A stretch of 64,000 bases of DNA from positions 1,718,724 through 1,782,723 of the forward strand of contig NC_018385.1 of NCBI RefSeq assembly GCF_000208865.1, in the 5' to 3' direction. Positions 1 to 11,981 of this stretch are shown here, piece after piece (position 1 is the stretch's first letter; each line of letters opens with the position of its first letter). Position numbers and translations under genes: made by a program. The stretch comes from Neospora caninum Liverpool. Lineage: Eukaryota > Apicomplexa > Conoidasida > Eucoccidiorida > Sarcocystidae. A model generated the notes under the pieces. The model was not told the DNA's origin. It saw only the letters and a program-made list of their open reading frames with translations, and made no database searches.

Positions 1-2303
1 CTTTTAGTCTGCCTCTTCCTTGCTCGATCACCTACAGTCCAGTTTCCATTCGCAGAGGCTGTCGGGGAGCTCGTGGCTACATAAGGAGACAGTGCGATGT
101 GCGGCGACATTCGCGGCCTTCTCTGCTCGGGGCCTACGGATACGAGTTCTCTCGCTGTCTCCAGTGGCTGTCCTCCGGTTTTGTTTGCACCTTTTGGTGT
201 GCTGTTGGGAATGCAGTCTTCTGGAGCTATAACGATAAATGGATGCTATGACGTGCTGCAGCGCTGAGCGTTTCTTCTTGGCTGCAATGCAGGGAAGCCA
301 GCAAGCTTTTGCTCGGCTGACTGTCGCGCTTCGCCACTGCCACTGCTTCTAGCCTCAGATACCGCGGTGGGGCTGCTAGCCTTTGCCTGCCTAACGTTCC
401 TCTCGCTGCGTCTGGGCCGCGATTTGCCATTCCGATCATCAAGGTTCAAAGAATGACCTGGAAGACGATGCTTTTCACTGAGCACGCCGCTCGATTCCTT
501 CAGCTGAATCCTCAGCACTCCTGCGCAACAGACCTCTGGGTGCCGGAGACGCGGGGGGTGCCTGTCTGTGTCTCCCGTTTTCTTCTCTAAGCATCTGCAG
601 TCTTCGGGATTCATCCACATTTTTTTTGGATCGGCGAAGGGACTCACGCAGAATAGGTTACTGTCGGCATCAAGCTAGCGGCGGCGCCCCTGCGCAAACT
701 GAGGCCACGCCGGGACCGACCGCTGCCCCACAGCGATCCCCCACTTTCGTGCGCGTTTGACTCGGCACAGCGGGGTCTGGTCTACATGCAGGGTAGCGGT
801 CGAATTTGAGACTAGGGCGGTTGTTTTACCTACACTGCAGCAGTCACCATCGGAGTTCGAAGCGTCCGACGGGACTGCGTCCAATGCAATGCCGTCCCCG
901 GCTGCGTGTAGACAGCAGCTGCGTACTTTTTTCCCAGTTGCGATTTCCGCGGAACACTCGGGGCAGCCTGAGCCTACCCCACGTGCTCTCCTAAACTTGG
1001 ATATATTAAAACCAGGGATGCGGTTTTTCCGTTGCCGCTTCCACCATTGTTCGGCGTTACTCCGCGACTACGGTCTTTCGGCGCACCGGTTTGACACTCA
1101 GCACGCGCTCGAAAAGCAAAGCTCTCCCCGCTTGTAGGGTGCGACATCTTCCCCAATGCATTCAGCCTTTTCGTGAAACACACATCTTCCCTCATTTTAC
1201 CACGGCGCGGTTTATTTTTCGTGCTGAAAGCCTGTCTACCTTCTTTCGCGACGTGTGTCTCCCCGCGGCATGCTGTTGAGTGCTCGTCGACGACCTCCAA
1301 TCCGCCCAGCGCGTTTTGGTATAATGGCATGAGGTCGAACTGCTTACGTCAAGGGAAACGTTACTGGGAGAGAAAATGCGATCAACGCATTTTCTCGTAA
1401 GGCATTTTCTCCTTTCAAATGTTACATAGGGGTTACGCCTTCCTCACATGTCAATTCGCAGCCGCGTCAAGAAGTGAATTTCTCTGACTTGACTTGCCGT
1501 GCCCCATAAAAGCCTCTAGTCTGTTTCGGGGCGCTGACCACAACGGTTGACTGTGATTCGTCGTTCCTGTCGGGTTGGCATGCACAGAAGCCCCCACTGG
1601 GAGACCTCACTGGTGTTTGTCTCTAAGGCGAACGCCGAACCGCCGTGGTGAGAGCCGCCCACAGCAGGCTCCTCCCCTCGAACCATTTTCATGCGTCACG
1701 TTGATCTCCGGAACATCCCGCGCTTTTTTACAGTGATTTTGGCGGGTCCGCTTACCCCAGCGAAAGACTGAAGCAATACTCCTTCGCGTGGTCGCGAAAA
1801 CGAAGGTGCTATCCTGGCGTCTTTTTTACGGCAGATGACCCTGAATAGGCGCGCTACAGCTGGCCTATTTGTGACAGAAGCCACGCCCTAAATGGTGAAG
1901 AGCCTTTCTGTCCTTTTCAACATCCACACTGCTCGTCCTGTGTGCGGTGTGGCGGATGTGGTGTGAGGCAACCTCGAACGGTGGAAAGCCTTTGCGCAAG
2001 TCAGACGGTCCGCAGGTTGAACCGCGTTCTCTATTGAATATACGAGAGTGTACAGTGGAGCTCTTCTCTCTGTAAGGCAGCGCCAAGACTGTGTTCGGGC
2101 CTCATCCCCTATCTCGCGACAAACGGCAGGGTGCGCGCGAACGGTCAGCGCCGCTGCGAGTGTCTTCCGATGCGGGTCCGGCGCCTCTTCGCGTCGCGTT
2201 GCAGTTCACACCTTCTTTCGTGAGTCACACGCACATTTGAACAGCGTGTGCTGTTCTCCACAGAGCGGCCGAGGCGTCTCTTTCCTCGGACCACCCGGCA
2301 GAG
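1..2303. other. Gene-poor left flank
   Basis: I see no convincing gene here. A minus-strand ORF with an ATG at 620 and its stop at 246 (124 residues) has a fairly protein-like lysine, aspartate and asparagine content, but it has no recognisable motif and no partner exon that I could join by phase. The rest holds only short ORFs rich in arginine, serine and cysteine, which is what this genome's non-coding DNA usually translates into. The stretch before 2304 could be promoter and 5' untranslated sequence of the gene that begins there. Confidence 0.4.
1370..1396. repeat. Perfect 11-bp inverted repeat, 5-nt loop
   Basis: The arms GAGAAAATGCG and CGCATTTTCTC are exact reverse complements separated by ATCAA. 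A further partial copy, GGCATTTTCTCC, follows about five bases later. The pairing is visible directly in the sequence. No function is assigned. Confidence 0.6.
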
Positions 2304-5300
2304 ATGGCAATGCATTCTACAGCCTCGCCCTGTGAGCAAGACTCAAAAGCAGCCTCCGTCGTCGAGCCGTCAAAAGAACGCAAAATGTTGCGCGTGGCTT
2401 GCGCGTATGAAGACGACGGTTTCCTCTGGGAGGCGAACGGGCACTGCGGAGAAAACCGCGTCCCGACGCGTGGCGGCCTAGCCGTACCAGGCCACGTAGG
2501 ATTCGGCCGAGGCGGGGGCTCTTGTGTACAGGAGAGTGCAGATGCACAGCGCACGCCGTCGGAGTGCGGATCCGCGTGTCGTCCTTTGCCAGTACGCCGG
2601 GAAACCCCTCGACGCGTGAATGATCCGTTCGTTCTTCCTTCTGACGACCGGACTGCTCATGAAGGACCTGAGGCCGCCGCCGTGGAAGATTTCCCGTCCA
2701 GCCCGATTGAAGCTTCGACAGCGGCGTCTTCGCGTCGGGAGAGCTGCCGGCAGTTCCTCCCGTCTGCAGGGGTGTCGCTCGAATTCCCACACTTTGATGC
2801 GCTCCTGGCATCCGCAACACCACAGCCTCCAGGATCCACCAGAGGAGCTGGGCACACAGGTCAAGGCGCGCGCCGTGACGCAGTGGAGGCCGAGAACCCC
2901 CAGGCTGAGCGCCGGCTGTTCCTCGAGCCCCCAACTGCGAGTGAGTCAGCCTACGGCTTCGGAGCCGTTTCAGGGATTCCACGGCCGTCGCTGATGAAGC
3001 TCGAGTCCGTTTTACACGAGGGAACAGACGCTTCGAAGCCTCCACTCGCCAGGCCGACTCACGACCTTGAAGGTCGACACCATGAAGTGACCTACGCAGT
3101 TAGCTGCCGAGAGCCGACACTTCGGAGCCTTGGTGCAGGCGCCCCAGATATGGCGCCTTTGTGTGTGCGTCCGAAACAAGGCGCGTTGACATCCGAGCCA
3201 CAGCCGGAGGGCTGGCGCCCTCGGTCTAGGCTCGTAGCTGCGCGCTGCGGGGTGGAAGGCCTGCAAGGGATGCGCTGCGAGCTCGAACTGGAGCACTGCA
3301 CAGCTTCGCTGCGCAACCGGCGAAAGCAGGAGAGCGAGAAGGGAGGCATTGCACCCTCTGAAGAGGCGACTGTCGGCTGGCCCGATCTAGCAGACGGTGC
3401 GGAACCGAGACGGGCGTCGTTGCCGTGTCGCCTTGTCCCGGTGAACGGAAAAGCTGCTGCGGTGAGTCTTCATCCTGACGCCCGCGGCGATGAAAGCATG
3501 CCGCTCACTTCTGCTGCCGGTGTGTAACCTTGTAGTTGGATGAGTAACGTCGCGCTGCCGTGATTTCAACGATGTCGGAGAGATGCAAACCGTCGCAGCA
3601 TGGGGAAGAGGGAAGGTACATTCACACCTGAACTTTTGTTGGCGGCCACATTACAGAGCGGGGTGAGGAATGTGGCTCGGCGGACTGGCGTCAGATCGCC
3701 GACAGGCTAGTGGCCGTACTTTGTGGTTGTGGCATACTTGCGTTCGTCGACAAAATAGGTCACGGGTTTGCGGCAGCACGGAAAAGTGCACTCGGGTTCG
3801 TCGTGCCCGTTTCCGCTGTCCATGCTGCGGTGCCCAATGCATGCACGTGAAAAAGGGCCGTCGTTGGACTCGGATGCGGTCAGAGTCAAAACGGAAGTCC
3901 CAAGTGCCGTGGGGAAACGCGAGGGATCATAGCTTGCACCGAGCGGCCCTCCGAGCTGCTAAGATCAGTCGTGAACTTTCGGAGCAGTGTCTATGGAACA
4001 CTGTAGCGACTTCCTCTGTTCCCAGCAAAGACCTGTCTGTAGATGCACGCAGCATGAGCCGCGTGCTTCAGGCGCTTCACGGCACTTCGCGGTTGCGTCG
4101 AGTCGTCTGGCGTCTGCATGACGCTGTACCCGTTTGTTTCTTGCGTTTCGTCGTGTCTCTTGCGCCTTTTTTAGGACAACCGGCCGCGCCGGCGTCGATG
4201 CGACAGCCCACTCATTCTGTGTGGGGTAAAAGAGGCCCACGACTATAAACTTCACGGCGCCTCGCCGAGTGCAAGAACATCCTCAGCTCGACCATCCGGA
4301 CTCTTCCCGATCAGGCGTCCGCCAGTTCGGGGAGTCCCCGACACCCCGGCCGGAGCGTCTCGGCGAGGGACGGCGCCGGCGTCGCTCAGCTGCGTCGAGG
4401 GCGGGCGCCTCCGAGTGCAGCGGTGCTCGAGGTGTACCTCCGAGGTTGACTGGGCGGGACGGACCGAGGACCGTCGTGCTTCGAGGAGCGAAACGCTGTG
4501 CCGCGCCTGCTGGCGCAGCCGGGAAATGGCCCTCTGGCAACAGTTGACGGACTGGAGGGCGTGTATAAACGGTGCGTGAAGACGCGGTGCGTGTGTATGT
4601 GTGTCGAGGACGTTCGGGATAGAGCGGCAGGAAGGAGACGGTTTCTGCCCGAGGCGAAGCGCTACGACGGCCCTCTTCTCCCCTTGGCGTTTGGCTTTCC
4701 AGACTCTGTGACGCTGCCTGTATCTCGACTTCGCCGTAGCGCTCCTGTGGTGGCGGGGATGTTTGAGATCGCGGCACCGTAGTGTGGTGGTGCGGGATAG
4801 CTGACATCCCGTTTTCTTACGTACGCATACAGTTGGATTCAATGCTAGGCCAAGAAGGATCCCAGATTACCCTGATTATCTTTACGGTGAACTAGCGTTC
4901 CTAACTGAAGCTTGTTCAATTACGAGGGAGTAATGAGCCGACGTGGAAGTGCTGATACCATCCGAGGATGAGAACTCCCAATATTATCTGACCTGTTATC
5001 CCCGGCGTACCTTGCGACCGTTTACCCGATGCGTTTTCCGTGTGCGCAAAGGGGTTTAGGAAGAAACATGCTGAAGCGCTGGGTGCGTGGCATCCGCGCC
5101 TCCAGTTTTTTACACTGTGAGGTCTTGACGCTCGCCTGTCTCTCGATTGATCGCAGGCATTCACTTTCTGTCGCTCCAAAAGCACTACAAGTACCAGCTG
5201 CCAAACCAAGAGGATTCTGCTGCGTTCTCCATCCACAACAAGATCGAGAAGAGGATCTTCTTTGTTGTGACGCATACTTCCGAGTGCGTCCACCTGTTTT

Positions 5301-6961
5301 GGGCGCAAGACCCGAATGTCGCACATGCGGTGCACTGGAAGGACCTAAAAGAAGCAGGCGCGAGGCTCAGCAAGGCGAATCCCAGACCCGGGGCATCGGC
5401 ACGAGGATCGTTAGATAGCCAGGAGTAGAATGGACCACGAGTCTCCCGTCCGACAGCCGACCTGCAAATACACGCTGCTACGAGGAAAGAGGCACTGTTC
5501 CGAAACTGTTGAGCAGGATGCAGGGTGGGTTTTCTCGCGGTGTCCCCCTCATCGATGAGCGGCACATCTCTTGGCCTCCATTTGCTCCATGTGTGTGCGG
5601 GCTCAGGCCTGCGGCTGCCTATCTTCCAGGCGGATGGCACATGTCGCTGTACTTGCCGAATCCGACCATCCAGCGGGATGTGTTGGACGTGACAGATCCA
5701 AAGTCGACTGACGCCTTCACAGCCATTCGTGCAGACTTGCCTTGTGGCCAGTCGCTTCTCTCCTACGTTTCACGACCGGTCATAACCGTCAACGAGCTTG
5801 TCCACTGTGGAGGTACGCCCCAAGTCGGTTAGTGCCCAGCGTTCGCGTGTCCACACCTGGTGATCTCGGAGTTCTCGCCAGCGTCTCTCTACCCAAACGC
5901 CACGGCTACTCGCGGATGCGCGTTTTTTTGGCTGAGGTTCGGGCGAGTGCGAACGACAACAGGGGCTCGGCAAGTAGCACATGTAAAAATCTGGTGGGAA
6001 CTTGAGTCGTTTCTCTGCGTCGACTCAGGACACCTCGTGGCCCGGCGAGGCGCTCTCCACTCCAGAGTGTCTGCACACAAGGCGTCTCTGTGGGTTTCGC
6101 GCCCACATGTCACTTGTTTTGTGTAGAGTCTCGGACGACGATACAGAAAGTCCTCGGCTACATCTCGACAGCGCGTTCGCCGTCCACAGCCCTGCGCATC
6201 TACGATGCAAAGGTAAACCCTGTTCAGATGGGGGCGAATGGCGTGGATGGGAATGTCGCGAGGTAATATGCAGGCGCAGGGTAGCGCAGATTTTGTATCG
6301 GGCTCCAGGAGCGGTTAGACGTCATCCGCTCGCCGCTGCGCTGCTCCATGGACAGACGTCTGAAGCTCGTACCTTTGTTATGAGGTGCCCACAGTGTTGC
6401 TCTACGCACGTCCAAGATACGAACCTGAATGAGATGAGGAAGCGTGTGTGTGTGTGTGTGTTAACTGCCTTCATCCTGCAGCGACACAAGATCCTGGACA
6501 TTGTGCGACGCAGTAAGTGCTGTCAGTCTACGACTCTGTTTCTTGAACGGCGCAGGCGACTCTTAGGAGGCGCAGCCTGTCGATGCCGCCGGCTACAGTT
6601 GTTCCGAAAGACTTAGAAATCGTCCAGATGTGCGTAGTTGACATCGCGCATGCAACTCGAGTAGCGGACGTGCAAACATCTGTCTAGAACGGGAGCGGTT
6701 TGTACAGGGCGGTTGTCTAATGGAGTGTTCACTCACGCGTCTGGAGATCACTCCGGTTCGTTCTGTGCGGTTTCACGGGGAACCTGAATAAAACATGCCG
6801 CGGTTCCGGTGCGTGTTGCGCGGTGTACGCCAGCGAAGGGCAGCAAGAACCGCCGGCTGCCTCAGGAGTGGGTTGCGTATCGCCAGAACAAGAGCATTGC
6901 GGTGAAGATAACTCTTTTCCTGGACGAGTACAAATCCATCGCCGGCCGAGATGCAACGTGA
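2304..6961 (+). CDS. Unrecognised protein with GATA-like zinc finger, 7 exons
   Basis: Exons: 2304-3461, 4175-4571, 5157-5409, 5607-5812, 6127-6212, 6482-6512, 6834-6961. Every junction has GT/AG ends and phases match throughout (0,1,2,1,0,1), giving 752 residues and a stop at 6959. The first 386 residues are low-complexity and probably disordered. Exon 2 carries cysteines at about residues 470, 473, 495 and 498 (RCSRC ... LCRACW), a C-x2-C-x21-C-x2-C pattern resembling GATA or other treble-clef fingers. Exons 3-7 encode a compact globular-looking C-terminus. Part of it, around KRIFFVV and HLFWA in exon 3, loosely resembles pleckstrin-homology strands, but I do not recognise the family. The start is the first ATG of the open frame; ATGs further in are possible. 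The donor GTTAGA of exon 3 is the weakest site. DNA binding is an inference from the finger only. Confidence 0.6.
4840..5030 (-). pseudogene. Nuclear copy of mitochondrial LSU rRNA fragment (NUMT)
   Basis: Read on the minus strand, this intronic stretch contains GGGGATAACAGG, then GGGAGTTCTCATC, then CACGTCGGCTCATTAC. These are in the order of the peptidyl-transferase (domain V) segment of large-subunit rRNA, where the bacterial counterpart has GGGATAACAGG, AGAGTTCATATC and GATGTCGGCTCATCAC. Apicomplexan mitochondrial rRNAs are encoded in short fragments, and Toxoplasma nuclear DNA is known to contain many mitochondrial insertions, so a nuclear mitochondrial copy is the best reading. The core match is roughly 4918-5025; the outer limits are estimated. 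It lies antisense within intron 2 (4572-5156) of the GATA-like gene. No transcription as rRNA is expected here. Confidence 0.75.
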
Positions 6962-9900
6962 GGCCGCAGAAAAACGGTTGCAAGTCTGTGCACTGCGCCA
7001 GCCCGTTTCTGCTCGTAGCAGACGGCGTTGAGCTCACTGTACAGGACAGTGTTCAGCGTGCAAAATTGTGTGCAAACTGTACTGGAAACAAAACCATTTC
7101 ATGGCACAGCACGCCCCCGCCCTGCCTCATTTCATTTCCCGTTTTCTTCGATTGAACACTCCGCTTGCAAATTCGGTTACCCCCAAGCTTGCCGCACATC
7201 GGCTCCGGGTGCCGCGTGCACGTCGCTCTTCATAGGTGGGTGTTTGCTTTTTGTTTCAGGATTCACTTTGACGATTCCACGAACTCAGCGATGAAGATGC
7301 TGGCTATTGTTTGCCTCTCCTATATACAGCTCCTTTCCTTCGGCCGCTGCGCCGGCGCGGAGATCTAATGGACGGGTAGTCCTGAGAGTCAAGGGACTAC
7401 ATGGTCTAGCTATGATTTTTATGTTCTTGACGACCTCTTTCCTGTGCGGTCGCGGCGGTGGTATGTGGTGAAATTGCTTGCAGTGAACTCGACTCCTGTG
7501 GCTGGGTGTCATATCCCCTCCATAGAGGCCGCCTCTCGGTCTGATCCGCGCCAAGAGGCGGGAGCAGGGATGCATGTTTCCCAGCGGGTCAGTCTAAGTG
7601 GTACAGAATGTACTGACAGAACCACGCCGATGGAGTGTGGGTTTTTCCTGCCATTCGCCGTATGCATGCTCTACACCTTCCCTGTCGTTGAAACGGTATA
7701 CAGAAAGGGGGGGCACACTGTTGTTCGACGTGGGCAGGCGAGGGAGAGAGGGTCAATTCGCTGCATGCAGTCGAATATTCGCCTTGCACTAACACAGTTA
7801 GAATGCGGGGTACGCGCGTGACCCTGCGGTCTGTCGTCCCACTGGGCGAGGAAGCTCGTGGGGCAGCCTGTAAGATAAAGAGGAGGAAGACACAGATCTG
7901 GTTCAAGTCTTGAGTGAGATGTTCATTTCTGTGCAAGCCTTCTCGTCGCCTACGAATCCGTGTCATCACATGAAGTAGTCACGTCCCTGGGAAGTTGCAC
8001 GCTGTACAGTGATCCGCCTGACGACTGACTCTGACCGTGATTTCTGCGGATGGGCATTTTTGCTGGTGCGCTCACTGGAATTCGCCACCCTACTGCACCA
8101 TTGCTTGAAAGGCGATTAGCGACATTGAACCCATGCAGGTAAAAGCGCAAGGGTCAACGCGATAGTCGCAGGCTCCAAGTATTCGGCCGGAAAAAACCGT
8201 GAATCTACGTCCGGGGATGCCCTCGTTGGCGAGGAGACTGGGCGTTCGCCAGCAGCTGAAGGTGGCAAAGATCATCAGTCTCAGTGAGGGGTACTGTGCT
8301 TCAGGCGAGAGGGTGCTCGAAGCAAAGCGAGTCACCGTCTCCTCAGTGGGAGTGCCGAATGAAAAGGTTCGTGGACAATTCAAAAGAACAATTGTTCCTG
8401 CGTGAAGAGAAACCGGAACTGCGTCATGTGTAGCGTCATGGGCGCGGGATCACACTGTGGCAGTGGCGTCAGGAGTGATAGATGCTGCCTGTGCTCTGTC
8501 CCTAAAATCTTTTCTGCCTGGAAAAGTTGAGTCTTTGGTTTGGAAATCACCAAGCAAAGATGCCCTGAAGGCTGTTTCCTCAGAATTTTACGTCGAACCT
8601 TATTTTACCACAGCTTCTCGGTGGGTCGGTTTCGGTACGCCTCGAGATAGACAGGTTATCGCCGTATCACCCCTCGTACGCGGTTTCTCGCACAGACTGA
8701 AGATGAACCCCCCCCCCCCCCAAANNNNNNNNNNNNNNNNNNNNNNNNNNNNNNNNNNNNNNNNNNNNNNNNNNNNNNNNNNNNNNNNNNNNNNNNNNNN
8801 NNNNNNNNNNNNNNNNNNNNNNNNCCCCCCCCCCCCCATCAACGTTTTTCACGTGTCATGCAGTTGTCTACCTTTGGTTGACCTGCAAGGCAGAACCATG
8901 GAAAGGATCGCCCCGCTACTTTCATGTAATGCTGTTTGCTATCTCGTGCAGTCCTAGGGAACCTGCTGCCCACAGCGACGCGGTATTGCAGGGCTTTTTT
9001 CGTCTTGTGTATCAGGGTCACGAACTCTCTCTTATCGCTTTTGATTGTTGATTCAGGGTGGTCGTCTCGTATGCATGTGCGCCCGCGTGGTCTCAACTGA
9101 CGCTGAAAAATCGATTGCCTTTGAGACCCACATGCTGCAACAGACGTTGCAGTTGGCAGCGAGTTCGCAGATGGATGCAGGAGATACGATGAGATTACTT
9201 CCCCTTCGATTTTTGTGTCACTGGAATATCGTCCTTGGTGTGCTATGATGAAGTCACCGTGAATGTTCGTGAAGTACGTGTCATTTTTGTGCCATGAACG
9301 AGACAAAATGACCGGGTGGCCTAGAGGAACCGTCCTGCGAAATGAAATTTTCTGTCGCACAGGTCGCAAGGCCCGTGGCGAAAAAGGACTCTACCTTCTG
9401 CATCGACCTTCCGGGTGTCGAGTTAGCTGAGTGGTCTCCCCCCCTTGAGTATGCTCGCACTATTCAGTTGAACAGTGATACCAGCTAGCATTTTACAGCG
9501 CAGTTCAGCGGTAGCGTGGCTGACAATGAAGCAGTGAAAGAGCTCTCACTTCAGCTACGTACATCAGCCTGAGGATCACAGCGTACATGCGGTTATGCTT
9601 CGCATCGTGCTCTTGAACCTTTCTCGTACGAAAGCAAATGCACGACCGGGATAGACTGGAGACACTTGTGGGGGATAGTTAGGTACTGTCGTAGAATCTT
9701 TCACTCAATTGAGTGAGGACGAATCAGCGATCAGCCCCCCCCCCCCCCCCAAAAATGTGTTTTCTCGTGGCGGTTGGAGAATATAGAGTTACGGCAGCGC
9801 TGGAACGGATTATCGCATCCCCTCCGTGCCCGTGCCTAGAATGCTTAGCCCATTGTGTTGCCCAGACAAAAAGCGTCGCCATTTTCAGTAAAGACAGCTC

Positions 9901-10234
9901 TGCTCACGCCCCGAGTAGCACTTTCCTCATTCCAGTGATCAGCCATGAACACGCGATACGCTTGAAAACAAGTAGTATGCTGTTTGTCCACAGACTCCTC
10001 AAGCGTTGGCGCGAAAGAGTTCACTAATGGTACTAGGAAATAGGAGATCGCGTTAGTTCTTGGGAAAACGCCCTGCGAAACGCGTCGCTTCAGGCTTCAT
10101 TCTGGGCAGGAGCTTCTCTATTTTCTGTTGCCAAACTGGTACCCCTCAAATGCGTTTCTGCATTCCAACCGCTGGTTCACGAGAAAGTATGCTAGCTCGA
10201 GTTTTTGACCACTGCCATACATGCAGACGGCAAC
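6962..10234. other. Gene-poor spacer with assembly gap
   Basis: No gene could be supported. The stretch is relatively AT-rich and contains C homopolymers (about 8709-8721, 8825-8837 and 9737-9750) and the 100-N gap. An ORF entering the gap from the left (8457 onward, about 80 residues) looks somewhat protein-like, but it runs into the poly-C tract and cannot be followed. Confidence 0.4.
8725..8824. other. Assembly gap of 100 N between C-runs
   Basis: Exactly 100 unknown bases are flanked on the left by a C-run followed by AAA and on the right by another C-run. A round 100 is a conventional placeholder, so the true distance is unknown. The C-runs suggest that a homopolymer or G-quadruplex-prone tract blocked sequencing. 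Confidence 0.95.
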
Positions 10235-10759
10235 ATGCCTGCGCCGAATGGGGAAATTTTCCAGTGCACGGCATTCCGTCCGGGGTTTTTTGGTTCGCTA
10301 CGAACAAACGGCCATCCTGTGGGAGAACCGTTGCCTTCTCTTGCGCTTTCAGGAATGATTAGTTCAGTTTTTGCTCCAGCGGAGCGAAACGTCGACCAAA
10401 TACTACCTGTTTCATCTGAAGACTACCTTTTACTTGATCCGACTATCCAAAACCGAAGCCTTCTGGATTTCCTGACTACGAATGAGTCCTGCAGCGATTC
10501 TGCTCTTTCTTATGTCCATGATTCAACAGTTGACTGTCGCCCTGAAACTGCTTTCTGGACTCACCTTGAGCCCCTGCGGGAACGGTTTTGCTTCAGTAAC
10601 TCATCCGCAGCCCGTTCGCCAGCTTCAGTGAAAGCGTCAGGCGGAAGTGGAGGGGCGAGACTGTCCAAGGCCTGCAACGGGCACAGGCAAGAGAGACGCC
10701 TACACGCGCCTCACATATGGTCACACGGAGAGACAGTATTGTGGGAGTATAAAATATGA
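10235..10759 (+). CDS. Hypothetical 174-residue ORF
   Basis: An ATG-initiated open frame of 174 residues beginning MPAPNGEIFQ. Its composition differs from the surrounding noise frames: it is rich in aspartate, glutamate, leucine and asparagine (for example SSEDYLLLDPT) rather than arginine, serine and cysteine. I recognise no domain, signal peptide or membrane segment. A splice-acceptor-like sequence (catacatgcag) precedes the ATG, so this may be an exon of a longer gene. It could also be a chance frame; no homology was tested. Confidence 0.3.
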   Translation: MPAPNGEIFQCTAFRPGFFGSLRTNGHPVGEPLPSLALSGMISSVFAPAERNVDQILPVSSEDYLLLDPTIQNRSLLDFLTTNESCSDSALSYVHDSTVDCRPETAFWTHLEPLRERFCFSNSSAARSPASVKASGGSGGARLSKACNGHRQERRLHAPHIWSHGETVLWEYKI

Positions 10760-11946
10760 GATGGACAGACAGCGCTCATTCGTGTGAACGGAGTCGGGGA
10801 AAGACGACACGGTGAAAAATGTAGCAAACGGGAGATCTCCGCCCGCCCACCGCGGACCTTCGGGCGCACATTCCTCAAACCTCAAAATCGTTCCTTGTGC
10901 CCCAATAAATTCTCGGCTCCTCTTAGAGGCTTTTTCGGCCGTACACAATTTGCGGGGCGGGAGACATTCAGTCTCCCTTTCTCACTGGACAAGAGAGCCG
11001 ACACAGGCAGCGTCACAGAAAAGTGACCCTTTCCGTTGTTAATGGGGGTCGCCTTTGAATCACATATATCCTTAAACGTTTCTGTTTCAGCTCCAGTGCA
11101 GATGCACACTGTCGGTAATGCCGCACTGCGGCGGGGTACCAGGGCTGAATGAACGTCGATATGGCTGATCACTTACACATGCCTGGTCTCACAGGATGAT
11201 GTGTCTCCGTCTCCCGCTCTGTCCTCCCGGATTCTGCCTTTCAGTTTCTAACCCCAGGGATCCCGAAAGGTGCGCCAAAAGGATACTGAGCAGAAAATGT
11301 TTGCTGTTTAGCGGACAGTAGTTCAGAGGACGATCTGCTGTCGTTCCCAGTCCAAAACACTGCCCCAGTGGATGTCATGATGGACCCGCCTGTCGTAGGC
11401 CTCCTTTCAGTTGCTGCCTTTCTAAAACCGCCTACACCGCCAAAGTTTGGAACGATTGTTCTAGTAAATCGAATTTCTATCAACAGGCTTACCATGAACG
11501 CTGTGCCGCTGCCGGCGACCTTCCGCAGCCGCGCCTGCATGCGCAGATCCCCACAAGAGGAATTTCTCAACTATCCTCTCCACTTTCAGCCTCGCATTTG
11601 TTTTCAACCGAACCGCCCGCCGCACGCGGTTGGGGTTCTTACCGATGATCTGCCCTAAAACCGAGGCACGACACGAAGTGTTCACGAGATAACAACGTAC
11701 TTTTCGGCAGACCTGCGTGAGCACCAAGCCACGGATCCTCCACAGGTCCTCCGGTAATCCAGAACGCCCCGCCGCGCCGCCGAATCTCCCACCACTCTTC
11801 CCAGCCCTGGCGCGGGTGTCGCAGCTGGGACGAAGAACCCGGATGTGAGCTGTGTGGTGTGCAAAATCCCAGTTGATTCCCTGCCTTGCTTGACTCATGC
11901 GAACCGCGAGACGGACGACGAACACCGGAGCGCTCGTGGTTTGTGC

Positions 11947-11981
11947 GGTGGGTTCCCCTGGAGCTTCCAGGGGAACCCACC
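11947..11981. repeat. Perfect 16-bp hairpin with 3-nt loop
   Basis: The left arm GGTGGGTTCCCCTGGA is followed by GCT and the exact reverse complement TCCAGGGGAACCCACC. The uninterrupted 16-bp GC-rich stem with a three-base loop would form a very stable hairpin in RNA or single-stranded DNA. It lies in a stretch without a called gene. Its role is unknown. Confidence 0.75.

Noticed and set aside
3657..3850. Protein-like frame (DWRQIADRLVAVLC) in intron 1 of the GATA-like gene
   Set aside because: It cannot be joined to the exon 1 donor in phase, whereas the acceptor at 4175 can.
7291..7368. 25-residue ORF resembling a signal peptide (MKMLAIVCLSYIQLLSFG)
   Set aside because: It ends in a stop with no usable splice donor before it, so it cannot lead into a secreted protein.
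9600..9660. GTACGAGA on the minus strand, reminiscent of the sarcin-ricin loop of LSU rRNA
   Set aside because: Only about eight bases fit; the flanks diverge, so a second mitochondrial rRNA insertion cannot be supported by eye.
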